Below are positions 13,389 through 25,956 of a DNA stretch of 64,000 nt, in pieces. The position numbers and the translations under genes were made by a program. Position 1 is the stretch's first letter, and every line of letters begins with the position of its first letter. Source of the DNA: Carnegiea gigantea (taxonomy: Eukaryota > Streptophyta > Magnoliopsida > Caryophyllales > Cactaceae); NCBI GenBank assembly GCA_029747015.1, contig JAKOGI010000356.1, positions 357,001 through 421,000 on the forward strand, given 5' to 3'. The notes beneath the pieces are model-generated. The model was not told the origin of the DNA. It saw nothing but the letters and a program-made list of their open reading frames with translations, and ran no database searches.

Positions 13389-13439
13389 TTAAGGATTAGG
13401 TGGAGAGTTGGTCTGAGATCTCCTTCTTGATGCCGATCC
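13389..13439 (-). CDS. Ankyrin gene A, candidate terminal exon 7 (16 residues)
   Basis: After a TTTTCAG acceptor at 13440 a 51-base frame in the right phase encodes GSASRRRSQTNSPPNP and a stop, a basic polar tail after the last membrane helix. The donor, intron length (270 bp) and reading frame are kept in copy B (43363-43413). Inference: splicing to it is not proven. Confidence 0.5.
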   Translation of the reverse strand, partial: GSASRRRSQTNSPPNP

Positions 13440-16400
13440 CTGAAAATGGACAATCCAACTAGATCGTGAGACTTATATATCATGATTTTTCTTCACTTAT
13501 TATTATTGTGTACAATCCTACCCTTGTTCCTAACCAAAAAAGACGAGGTAGCATGCTCAGAAATTCATAGGGGTGTTGAAAAGAATATCAAGGAATCAAA
13601 TTTATGCCCTTTACCTTTCAGGCATGCTTACTATTCACAAGAGAGAATCAGTTTTCAAGAGAGTTCATTCCAACATGGAGGGCTATATTGATTTAAATTA
13701 TGAGCTTACCAACAGCACATCTCTCAGTTTGTCGTGCACGCCTGTGATTGCAGAATTGAACTTATTCAGTACCCAACACAAAATTCCCCCCTCCATTGCT
13801 ACGAGTCCAATAAGAGAGGACATCACGATAATTATGATCGTGGGCCACAAGGATGTGCGAGATATAACAATGAAGACTCCGCTCACAAAGGTCGCCAGCG
13901 AACCATAGAGTGATTGGAAAAGTATCGATACGCTGTGACGTATCAATATGATCGACTTGTCCCTGCCACAAGACATAGACCGTACGAGGCAAAATAAGAC
14001 CAGCATAGAGCAGCACAATGCATATGCATCTGCTAGCAAGAACACCAAGAATGCTGGCTTCTTAGCCAAAATAGCTTCTCCGGAGCCGCTATTTAGTCCA
14101 CCAGGGAGCGTGAATCCTGCTTGGAATGTTATGGTTGCTAGAAGTGTAGCCACCACTAATAGTACTTGTCGAAGTTTCAGAAAATATTCTGCCCGCTGTG
14201 CATACGTGAGTTTCAATATTGGATCAATCCTGGCAAGTTTGCACAATTCGAACTGCAATTGTTCACATAAAAAAGATAATTAAATGGGATTGCAGTATTC
14301 ATCTTCATTATATTATGATGTTCCGCCTATCTAATATAAACTGCAAGCATAAAAATCTATTAGAAAACAACCAAAGCAAAACTTACCTCAAGCTGCTATA
14401 AGATGAGAATTGCAAGTTAAAAAGCTTGATCTAGTGCATGGGAGACTGCTATGTCAAGAAAATTTGAATACAACATAATTATAGTAATATTTAGAAAGCA
14501 TACATACCCAGTCATAATCATGTTTGGCTTCTTCAGCTAGCAGATCCATGGCAGTCTTACCATCATTGTTCTCGAGATCGAGATCTATGCCATTCGTTGT
14601 AAGTAAAGCATTTGTTAGGGGCAAGTCTTTGCTCCTAACTGATTTATGAAGAGGCGTTTCATAATTAAGGTCTTGTGTGTTTTTCATTTCCTCAATGACT
14701 TTAAGTCGAAGAAGTCTTTTGTATTGTGCATATGTTCCACCTCTGATGTGATGCAAAGGTGTGTCACGTCGCTCTAGGCAAGTGTCCTTCAAACTGGGAC
14801 AGTGTTTCACCATTAATTCCACAAGCTGTAATTTACCAGCTTTTGATGCTTTTTCCAATGGCGTCTCACCTTTGCCATCATCCTGGGTGAGGTATGATGG
14901 AAACTTCTCCTTCAATGCCCTGATAATCGTTTCTGCATCTGCTTCTGTAGATATTAAGATGGATTCTTAATTTGTCGAACTTAAATAAATTATTGCAATG
15001 TAGAATTTATGAAAATACTTCGTATAAATTAACTTTAGCCTAAATTTTTAGTTGCATGTCAATTCTTAATTGACATAGTATTGAAGTTTTTGCAATTGTA
15101 ATGCACCAAGCTCAAATCCAACAGCCCTAACAATGAGTTATCCATGCTTTTGCACAAGGGGCCTATTACAAATTTACAAGACATGCAGCTGATTAATATC
15201 TAAAAATACTATTTTGTTCATGTCTTCATGAATTGTAAAATGGGTCCTCTAATCTCCCATTTCCCAACATGCTTGACCTTCTAAGGATTCTTTTTTATTC
15301 ATTGATCTAGTTCGCCCCATTCCCAACATGGTTGGCCTTCTAAAGAATCTTATTATATGTATATATAGGTTCCCTAGCCAGGTGTAATCAATATAAATAA
15401 AGCTAGGAGAAAAGAAACTAAATGTTTACCCGGGAAGTTTGGAGCCGATGCTGCATCCAAGATAGTTGAGCCGTCACTAAAAGCAAGAAGTTTGTGTAGG
15501 TCATTGTGAGCAGCTATTATGCTTATGATCTCTACTACAACTCTCTGACATCCATTGCTGACGGCAAGCTTTAAGGGGTTCTCTTTTTTATCTGAAGCAA
15601 TTAGAGAGTTCTTGGGATCCTTTTGTAAGAAACACAAAGCAAGATCTTCGAGTTTACAGTGTATAGCCAAGAGAAGAGGTGTATCTCTATTATTATTCTG
15701 CTTCAACCACGGCAGATCATGATTCTGTGATGAGTTTGGCGCCATCCACTTTTCGAATAAATCTACAAGTTGTATTGCAATTTTGACGGCCATATGTTCT
15801 GAGAAGGTGGAGGTGGAGGTAGAGGTGGCCGCAAGAACATGGAGAGGGTTATTGCCGAACCTGGAGTCAGTTGCAAACATGAGTTCAGTAGCATCAGCAC
15901 CGTGATTTTTGAAAAAATAGTTCAATAGGCTCTCTAAATTGCACTTGTCTGTAACATGACCATCAGCTGGCTTGCAACCCATTTCGGCCCAGTTGTGCAG
16001 CACCGTGAACCCTTTGTTGTCTCTCTTAGTGATGAGGTTTGGAAGCCTTAACAACTTTTGATAGATGTCATCTACATTGGCTGGGGGGGGGGGGGCACAA
16101 AGAAAAGGAAAAAAGATGCCTCCTGTTAAGTGATGTGTATAGAGTTCCTGTAAGGCACTTTCAGAGGGGACGGGGATTAAGGATGAGATTTGACTCACTT
16201 GATGAATCTAGTAATCCAGGTGCAACATGAACGGCAGTTGATCCGTCAGGGCCACTACTACACAAGCCATCGCAGTCCAGTAAATTCGAAACGACGTTGG
16301 GAAGGCCATTTTGTACGGCAAGAAACAGAGGGCTATTGTCTTCATTATCCACAATGTCCTGAATTAACTCTGCCCTGCGCTTTGAAGTTAGAATGTCTGC

Positions 16401-19400
16401 GCAACATGAGTCACCCTCTTGTATGGCAAGAAGCGCAGGGGTCCTGCCTTTCGAATCCTGTGCTGTGTATTTATTTTTTACCTCAGGCAATGACATCCTC
16501 AGGTGATCATCGCGATCAGCTATCGCTTTAACAATGGGGTGACGTTTCATCAAGACAGCAAGATGAAGGGGATTCGAGTTGACATGCTTCCCAGCGGTTT
16601 CTTGTTGGCACAACAGCAAGTTTACCACCTCATGAGGTAATTGCTTCATTGCTTGTTTTACAAACTCCATTTTGTCCTGCCCAATAGCGAGGTGCAAGAT
16701 ATTACCAGCATATTGCACGCCATCCTCAGTAGATATGTATCGAGACAGCCAATAGGTCCAGGGTTCAGAAGCAATTTTGTCTCTTCTGAGGAAGTCTACA
16801 TCGCCTGACCAAGCTGCCTTTTTCAGCTCCGCATCCATGGGCTTCCAACTTGCCCGGTTAAACACTCGGTACTCTGCGCAGCTCCCAAGTTTTATGTCGT
16901 GCTTAGGTGATGATGGTAGTTTTTCCTTCACTTCTTTAATGAACGTTTCTGCAGTATATTTAGTTTTAAAGATATTAGAGTGAACAACATACTTGATCCT
17001 TACTTATTGGTGTTTTTCCTTCACTTCTTTTCACTGTAGTAATCAGTATACAGGACCCTCAAACAACTGTGTTACATAGGTATGAAATACTGAAGAAAAG
17101 AATGGACAACTTATAATGTTATATACGCCTAGACAAAGGAAGCTGAGTGAAGGGAATCAAGTATTGACCTGGGAAGCGTAATGCAAAACGCAAGATGTCT
17201 GGTCCGGGTTTGTCATCAAAAGGAAGAAGTGACATTAAGTCGTCATGCTCAGCTACTTTGGCCAAAATCTCCTTGGCAAGTTCGTCACATTGATTGCAAA
17301 CAGCGAATATGAAAGGGTTCTGTCGATCACTTAGACGAAGAGAACGGACAGGATCTGCTGACAAGAAATGCACAGCAAGTTTATCACGTTTGTTGCGTAT
17401 GGCCAAAGCAAGAGGCGTATCTCCATCTCTATTCTCCATCGACCACGGTCCATCATGATTTTGCAGCGAGTTTGATGGCTTCGACGTCCAGGTTTTGTAT
17501 AATTCAATGAGCCGTTCTGCGACCATGTCAATGGAGGCGGAGGTGGCCATGTGATGTAGAACGTTGTTCCGATCTTTGTGATCAGTAGCAAGCATGAGTT
17601 CAGCAGCATCACCTTTGAAATTTTGGAAAAAATCTGCGAACATCCGTGCAATACGGTTTTTTGTCATCCTAGCAGATTGGGAATACGGTTCTACCCATTT
17701 GTGTAGTATTGTAAGCCCATTCGTGTCAGTCGCAGTGATAAGTTCTCCAAGCCTTTCAAACAACTTTTCAGAAACTTCGTGCCATCGTTTCCAGTACCAA
17801 CGAGAAGCAGCTGAAATGAACCCAAAACAAAAAAATTTAAAACAAAGGATATGTCTGGCATAAGATTTAAAATATGTATTGTACTTTGAGAGTGTATACT
17901 CCCAACCTACTAATAATGCACAGACAGCTAACAAAACCATCAACAAAACCTCAAAGCTTATATCATGCACTCGAAATGAATCTAAAACAAAAAAATTTAA
18001 CACAAAGGATATGCCTGGCATAAGATTTAAAATATGTATTGTAATTTTGAGAGTGTATACCCCCAGTCTACCAATAATGCACAAACAGCTTACAGAACCA
18101 TCAACAAAACGTATAAGCTCTAAAAATCTCTATTAACTAGATTTACCAAAAATCTACCCAGTTAAATAACCCGCCCTGAACTCACTCGAAAAAAATTAAA
18201 GCCTTGGACAACGAATGAAGAATCGAATCCATTTGGGTCACACACCTGTTAGAGCCGGGGAGTGACCTGCTTAGATTAGACTGACTTTTTAATGCATATT
18301 TTTATGTAAAAATTCTATTTATCAATACATGTGCTGACCTTTTACTTTTTGATGAGCATACGTAACCATTAAGACCTGACATCAAAAGAACGAAATTCAT
18401 ATGTTTCCACCATATTTTAAAATTTTCATATCTCTATTCCCTCTTCATCACTCTATTGTATTGTGTAAAGTAGTATGTGTGTCGGGCAAAAAAAGAGTTG
18501 TACGTGGTTGATCATCTTCTCCTTGACGAAAACACCGTCGTCATCAAGCATATTTCGTCGAAAATCTGGTCATATGTACATGCAATTTTCTTTTCTTTTC
18601 TTCTTTTTTTATTTCATTATTGATAAAATATGATCCAAAAAGTCAATGAGCCCTAATTCAATAGATCACCACCTTGAAAGAGGTCAAACATTAGAGCTTG
18701 AAGTTTTGGTAACTAGATCCTTGTTGTTTTTTTTTTTTTTTTTTTAAATGATATTGATGCATGCAATATTTGTAGTAGGCAAAACAACATAGAAATGCGT
18801 CTAACCCGTGGGGTTTGATCTGGACCGGAAATTTTTAGGTTATGATTCTAAAACTTGTAACCCCCATCCCAAAATATAACTGATCCGTATTTATATGTCC
18901 GTCTGAATTGATAGGTTTACTATTATCTGTTAAATTTTTAATAACGTTTTGACTGCCAGGGAAAGCAGAGACAGGGCATATATTTTGATATACGTTTTTT
19001 AATTATAAGGGATGTTTGTAGGATTTGGTCATATTTAATTGTTTTGTTAACTAATTTGGAAAAAAAGGAAAAGAAAACCCAAAAAAAAAGAAAAGCCAAA
19101 ACGGAGGGGGGGAAATGAAAGTAAAATGATAAGTATCTTGCTAGAAGACACTTTTTAAGTGTCTTGTTTGGATTTAAAAGTCATACTATTATGTATCAAT
19201 TTTTTAAAAATGGTGTAATTAAATAGTGGAAGATTGGTACAACCTATAAATTGCATAAAACATTATTTTTAGCCATATTTATTCACAATTTAAAAGTTAC
19301 GTGTATTATACGTCTTTTGGATGGGGTTAATTTGATTAGAGTGTCATTTTATATCTGTTGGCATAGCCGATGAATGCTAGAACTCTGCCATTCATATTTA

Positions 19401-22400
19401 ATTCTAATTGTTAAAAATCTAGTGAGTTTAGATCATTAAACATGTTAATTTAATCAAGGTAAGACACTAAAAAAGTGTCTTGCTACAAGACACATATCAT
19501 TACTCAAAATGAAAAACGGGAAGGGAAGATAGGCAATGACCAGTTTTCTATTTCATTATTGATCCAAACCCACAGTGGACTTGATTTATGCAGAGGCTGA
19601 CAAGCTTGGTAATCAAGTATGTGGACTTGATTTACCTGATGCATACATAGGGCAGCTAATGCCTTGATTGGCGATCTCCATGCTGGTGTAGTATGATTGA
19701 AAGTTGGAAGTTTTATTAATAGAGGAATTAGAGTTAACAGTTGTACGCTATTGTATTTTTCATGTAAATACAGACCCAGGAGGCTCCCAGTGGGTTGAGT
19801 CCTGCAACTCTCTATTGTTTTGAAGGTTTATATTGTCGTCCACCGTGTATAGCACGTGTTTATCTTAGTTTTTCATATAGATGCAGACCCAGGAGGCTCC
19901 CAGTGGATTGAATCCTCGCAACTATGTAACTGTGTTACATGGTATCAGGGCCCTCGAAAAACCATAACACAGTCTCTCCCAACCCTAGCTGTGGTTGCTG
20001 CCTCTGCACACAACACCAAGTAGCACCACCGCTTCACCAGGCCGAGGTCACCACCATCACTGCCTCGTCAGGCCAAGTTTCTGATCAGCCACGCTAGGAC
20101 TATCCCGCCGAGGTCTTCTTTCGGTATTGAGGAGCATACCTCCTCAACCGAAAACACCACCCCTCTCAGCCCACGGCGCTACAGCACCACCAGCGCCACA
20201 CAGCCCAAACCCCTTTGACCCCCAGCTGACTGAACCGGCAACACCCCACATCCTTGACTGCATTCATGCCCCACCGTCGCGGGTTTTGCCTTTGGGCTAC
20301 ACAGTTCCGCCACCTCAGGCCTTCTCTCATGGCGATTTTCCACAGTTCCCAGCCCCCTAATCTCGAACCCTTCTTTGCTGATAGTGTGTTCGAATTCGGG
20401 AGGCCTAGCCGTGTTCGACCTATGCCCACCCTTTCCCTCGATGAGCTCCTTGCAAACTTTCACAGTTTCAATCTTTCCACTCTTCACAATGCCTCGGCTA
20501 GCCCGTATCCTCCCCTTCCCACCATAAATATCACTAGCATGGCAAATCAAACCTTGGCCAATCCTGAACATTTCCTGAACTGAAAGACACAATTTACTTC
20601 GCATCTCGTCTCATAGTTTACTTGGCTTTGTTGATGGTACCCAAGCCCAGTCCCATGGTTCAACACGCCTCAGGACGGTGGGTTCATCACCCCCATTTAT
20701 GTTTTTGGCTTCGAGTCGATCAGCAGATCCGGTCCTGGCTCTTTGCATCAATCTCACTTGATATCCTGGTCGAAATTCGTGATTTTTTGCACTCGTATCA
20801 GATTTGGGAGAGGCTGAATCAGCAATTCCTAACTGCGAGTATGGCTCGTTGTCTCGAGCTAAAGCGGCTCCTTACTGTTGGGGAGATCCTAGGAAGGTAC
20901 CCACTTCAACCAAGTTCCATGGGAACAAGCCCAAGTGAGGTTCTATCCTAAAATCAATTGGCAATAAGGGGAGTAGCCCACTTGACTTATATACCATGAC
21001 CCATTCCTTTCAAACTCTCGATGTTGGACTTCTTTACTCATGTGTGATACTTCCCAACAATCTCCCTCTCACACATGAGTCTCTTCCACACCGCATCAAC
21101 GCACAAGCTCCCCCTTGAGTGGAAACCTTTACCAAGGTGTCAAGCCATTATCAACAGCTTATCCATGCCATCGAGCCACGTTGCAGCACACGTATTACCG
21201 CTCGATCAACACCTGCGTGTCACTTCACTAAGCTCGTTAGTGGGTCCACCATGTCACACCTTTGTCGCCTAGCCGAACACACCGTCGGCTTTGATACCAC
21301 TTGTTGGGAAGATCCTAAGAAGGAGCCCACTTCAACCAAGGTCCATGGCAACAAGTCCAAATGAGGTTCCATCTCAAAACTAATTGGCAATAGGCGGAGT
21401 AATTCATAAGTTTATATACATGTTTAAGCCCTTCAATTTTATCAATGTCGGACCCACTTTCGTATTATTTGTATTCTTATCAATGTGGAACAATACCCAT
21501 TTTCATACTCCAACACGCCCTCTCACGTTCGGGCTACTAACAAGGCTCAACACGTGCACACAATTTTAATCAATCGGGGACGGTGACAACTCAAGATCGA
21601 GCAACCTACTCTGATACCATATTAAATTTTATATTAATTGGGCTTTCAATAACGAGTCATGCACCTAAGCTCAAATGAGGTTCCATCCCAAAACCAATTG
21701 GCAATAGGTGGAGTAACTCACAAATTTATATATATGCTTAAGGCCTTTAATTTTATCAATGTGGAACAACACCCACTTTCATATTATTTGTATTCTTATC
21801 AATGTGGGATAATACCCACTTTTATACTTCAACACTTATTACTACCATTGAAAAGGATGCCACACAATCTACGGATGCATACCTTCATGAGATAAAGGTA
21901 ATCGCTGATTCCCTTGCAGCTATCAATAATCCTCTTAGTGATCAAGGATTGGTTCAGTACACTCTTTTTGGTCTTGATCATGATTACGAAAGCTTGATTA
22001 CTGTTGCTGCCTATTTTCGTGGTCATCTCACCTTCCATGGCCTTTGTTCTAAACTTATCTTGTATGAGCAACGTGTGTTGCATTTGCAAGACCATGCCTC
22101 GTCAGCTACGGTTCGCCAAGCGCTTGCTACTACTACCACCACAACTTCTAATTTGTCACCCTCGAGCAATCAATCCAATTCCAATTAGCGCGGTCAAGGA
22201 CAACCCTCCCGGGGTAGCCGCAATTCCAACTGTTGGCCAGGGACGCAATAACTCGGGGCGGTCGTGGTAACAACATGCCATCTAATAATTCAGCCACCAA
22301 TTCTAACACAGGCTCAGGTACATTAGCATCAAGTATATCTACTTCTCAGTTTGAAAATACTGTGTTTGCTGTACTAGCTGCCACTATTCCTTGCTCTTCT

Positions 22401-25400
22401 ATGTCTTCTCAATGTGCTAATGTGTCAGCCCACACCCAATTGTCTGTCAACTCTGTTTTCTGCCAGGACATTCTGTAGGTTTTTGCTCTAGCTATGTTTC
22501 ATCCCTTTCCCAAAACCTCCTCTAACTCCAATGCTTGTGCTACGCTTCAGTATGGGGAGGCCAATGATGTGCTATGGTATCTAAATTTTGCCGCGTCTAG
22601 TCATATGACCCCCTCCTTAGGTATTTTCTATTTTTCTCCTCTAAACAATCTTATACGGGCCCAAATCATATTATTGTTGGTAATGGAACCCGACTCCTAA
22701 TGTCACATGTTGGATAGACAAAGTTAACTACTTCTGCACAACCTTTGGCTCTAACTAATGTTCTTCACGTTCCTAAATTACTGTACAATTTGTTATCTGT
22801 ACGACAATTGTGCAAAGATACTAATTGCACTGTTAATTTTGATGATTCTTCTGTACTTGTTGAGGACAAGGCAACGGGGACAACACTTCTGGAGGATGCT
22901 AATGATTGCGGCATCTACACCATTCGGCAGCCATCCACCAAGCCTCTGTCACTCTAAAAGCCCCGCGTGATACTAGCACCATCGTTTAGGTCATTGTGGG
23001 TCTAGGATTAGATTACTTAAAGTCTAAGAAACTCATTTGTCCAGCGTCTAAATTTGGCAATCTGCAAGTGTGTTTCCTGTAAGCTAGGAAAAGCTCATCA
23101 TTTACCTTTTTTAGATGTGGAGCATTGTTATAGTAGACCGTTACATTTGATACATTCATATTTTTGGCAATCACCTGTTTTGTCTATTCTTGGCCTTCGT
23201 TATTATATATGTTTTATTGATGATTGCACTCGTTATACACGGATATGTCCTATGAAAAATAAATTTAAAGTGTATTGCTTATTTTGTATCTTTTAGAAAA
23301 TGGTTGAAACTCTTTTTGACCGGAAAATTAAAATTTTCCAAAGTGACAGAGGACGGGAATTTAACAATGATCCTCTCAAACTGCATTTCCAAAATTGTGG
23401 ATTTTTTTTTTTTGAAAATCATGTCCCCACACTCCCTAACAAAATGGTGTTGCAGAATGAATACATAGGCACATCATCGAAATGACTTGCACTTTCCTCT
23501 TAGAGGCACGATTGCCTGGCCAATTTTGGGTGGATGCTGCCTATGCTGCTACTTATGCTATAAATCGGCTTCCAACACCAGTTCTTGCCAATTCTACCCC
23601 CTTTGACCCTTTTTTCAAAAACCATCTAGTTACTCGTTCCTACAAGTTTTTGGGTGTGAATGTTTTCCTACCTTCTCACTCAAGATCATAAACTAGCCCC
23701 CCGTTCTAAACGGTGTGTCTTTCTTCGTTATGCTTCCAATTACAAAGGGTATCGATGTCTCGATCCTAGTACTGGCCAAGTTTACATTAGTCGTCATGTT
23801 CTCTTCCATGAAGACGTGCTTCCACACTGAGACCTCGCACCAAGTTACCCACCTTTGTCCTCGGCCCAGCCTGTCTCTCCGCCATTCCTTCTGTCCCGGC
23901 CCACTGTCACTCGAGTCCGGCCTGTTCATGTGTGTCCCCTGCTCCCCTCTCTCCTTTGGCCCCACCCCCTCTGCTCAACCGCCAAATCATAAGTCTGGCA
24001 TGCTTTCGTCCACAACTCCTTTGCCTTTACCTGGCCTATTTCTCCATCATCTTCCCAACCGAACCACAACCCACTGATAGCACAGGCCACCACTATGGCC
24101 CACCTTCCTCCCTTGCCTCAGCAAACACCCAGCCCACCCATTTCCACCAACCATCGCCCGATGTAAATGCAGTTAAAATCTGGAATGTTAAAACCCCGCA
24201 CCTTTTTGCCCGTAATGGCTACAAAAAATGCTGAGTCTGAGCCTACTTCTCATGCATAGGCATCGAAAGATGCTCGTGGGAAAGAAGCTATGGTAGAAGA
24301 GTTCAATGCGCTTCTTCAAAATGATACTTGGAAGTTAGTCCCTTATCGGCCTGACATGAATTTGTTGTCTTGTTAGTGGGTTTACATGATTAAATATCGT
24401 GCTGATGGGTCAATTGAGAGTTGCAAAGCTCGATTGGTGGTCCGTGGCTTTGATCAACAAGGAGGTTTGGATTATCATGATCCTTTAGCTCGGTAGTTAA
24501 GCCCACAACCATGCGTGTCATTCTTTCCATGGTTGTTACTCAAGGTTGGGTTATTCGGCTACCCGATGTCAAAATTATTTTTCTTCATGGTGATCTAATT
24601 GAGGACGTCTATATGACTCAAAGCCCTGTCCAGACTATCCACACCATGTCTGCAAACTCACCAAATCTCTTTATGGCCTCAAATACGCCCCTCGTGCTTG
24701 GTTTCACAAATTCAGCAGCTATTTACAAGTGACTCCTTTGTGTTTCTTTTCCACTCATCCTTGGCTTTGGTTGTGTTGTTACTTTATGTTGGTGAATTTT
24801 AGGCGTATTCGGTACAACATGCCTTTTACGCAAATTCTCCCACATTACCACGGCTGTCTTCACACATGCTACACTACTGTGCAATTTTGGATCTATGACA
24901 TTGATGATCCAAGGGCATATCATTGAGTTCACCATCTCCGAGGCCTTGTACTTAGTTGGATCTTCACCTTCCTTCAATCCGTGTCTTTTAGGGTTCCTTT
25001 GATGCACCCTAATTTATTTTTTGATCTCAAAGCGGTTCTAATAGCTTGTTGCCAAATATCATAATTTTTGCCGTTCAAGACAGTAGATATAATCGACACC
25101 GCAGGCCCTTCCAAGGGATGTAAATAGCAAGGCGATTGAAGATCGGTTACCATCGTTTTGCTCATGGCTCTGATACCATAAAGATTTAATAATTTGAAAT
25201 ATGTTTGTGCTTGAAAATGGGGTAAACCGTGCCATCTTTCTCTGCTCCCTATTCCACGGCTTCATGGCCTTTTTATATATGTGCATGGCAGGACATAAAA
25301 CTAACGCAACCTAAGTCCACTAGGAAAAGGAAATAGCAGCGTAATTCTACAATAACATGGAGTCTAAAGTGCTTTATTTACACAAGAATTGGTTTCCTAA

Positions 25401-25901
25401 TTTATTTCCTAATAGTCATAGTTGTACACCGTTGTATTTTTCATATAAATACAGGCCCAGGAGGCTCCCAGTGGATTGAGTGCTCACAATTACATAATCG
25501 TGTTATATTTATGTCCTATCAATTTTTGTTAGAGACAGTGTGGGTGGTTTTTTTTGATGCAACGTGAGGTTCTAAGTGATAGAGCGAAAATCGAGTTATC
25601 TGTGGGCAGTATCTCAAGCACTCTAAAGCCTTTTTAATAGCGCGACAACAGTGTTATACATTATGTTATTATCCTTGAGAGAAAATTAAATTTGAAAATT
25701 AAATATGTTATAAAATGTTAAGGAAGTATTTACAAGGAATTCAGATTTAAAAGCTACTTATTATTAATATTGTTGCCGTATAAAATAAACTAACTTTTTA
25801 TGTTATAAATTTTATAGATTGTCATAATCAGCTTCTTCTTCTTCTTCATCCTCCTCTTATATTATTATTACTGCCACTAGTACTATTACTATTACTGTTG
25901 C

Positions 25902-25956
<55 letters not shown>

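Larger units (their letters stand above)
19725..25507 (+). mobile_element. Ty1-copia element 1 (copy A only), dead, with nested insertions
   Basis: The 5' LTR ends in GTGTTACA at 19939, followed directly by a tRNA-Met primer site (TGGTATCAGGG, 19940-19950). The 3' LTR remnant ends in GTGTTATA at 25507 and shares the GACCCAGGAGGCTCCCAGTG core. Order inside: gag, protease (WYLNFAASSHMT), preintegrase, integrase, reverse transcriptase, which is the copia order. The reverse transcriptase is cut off at 24732 by an antisense copia fragment, so the rest of the polymerase and RNase H are gone. A tandem TRIM interrupts gag. The LTR start is approximate. Confidence 0.85.

Noticed and set aside
13948..14283. 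111-codon plus-strand frame, with a counterpart at 43926-44366
   Set aside because: Antisense shadow of the PGG exon; conserved only because that exon is.
17119..18084. 321-codon frame extending ankyrin exon 2 upstream
   Set aside because: The extra part is a tandemly duplicated intron segment; the TTTCAG acceptor at 17811 and the phase fit show where the exon really starts.
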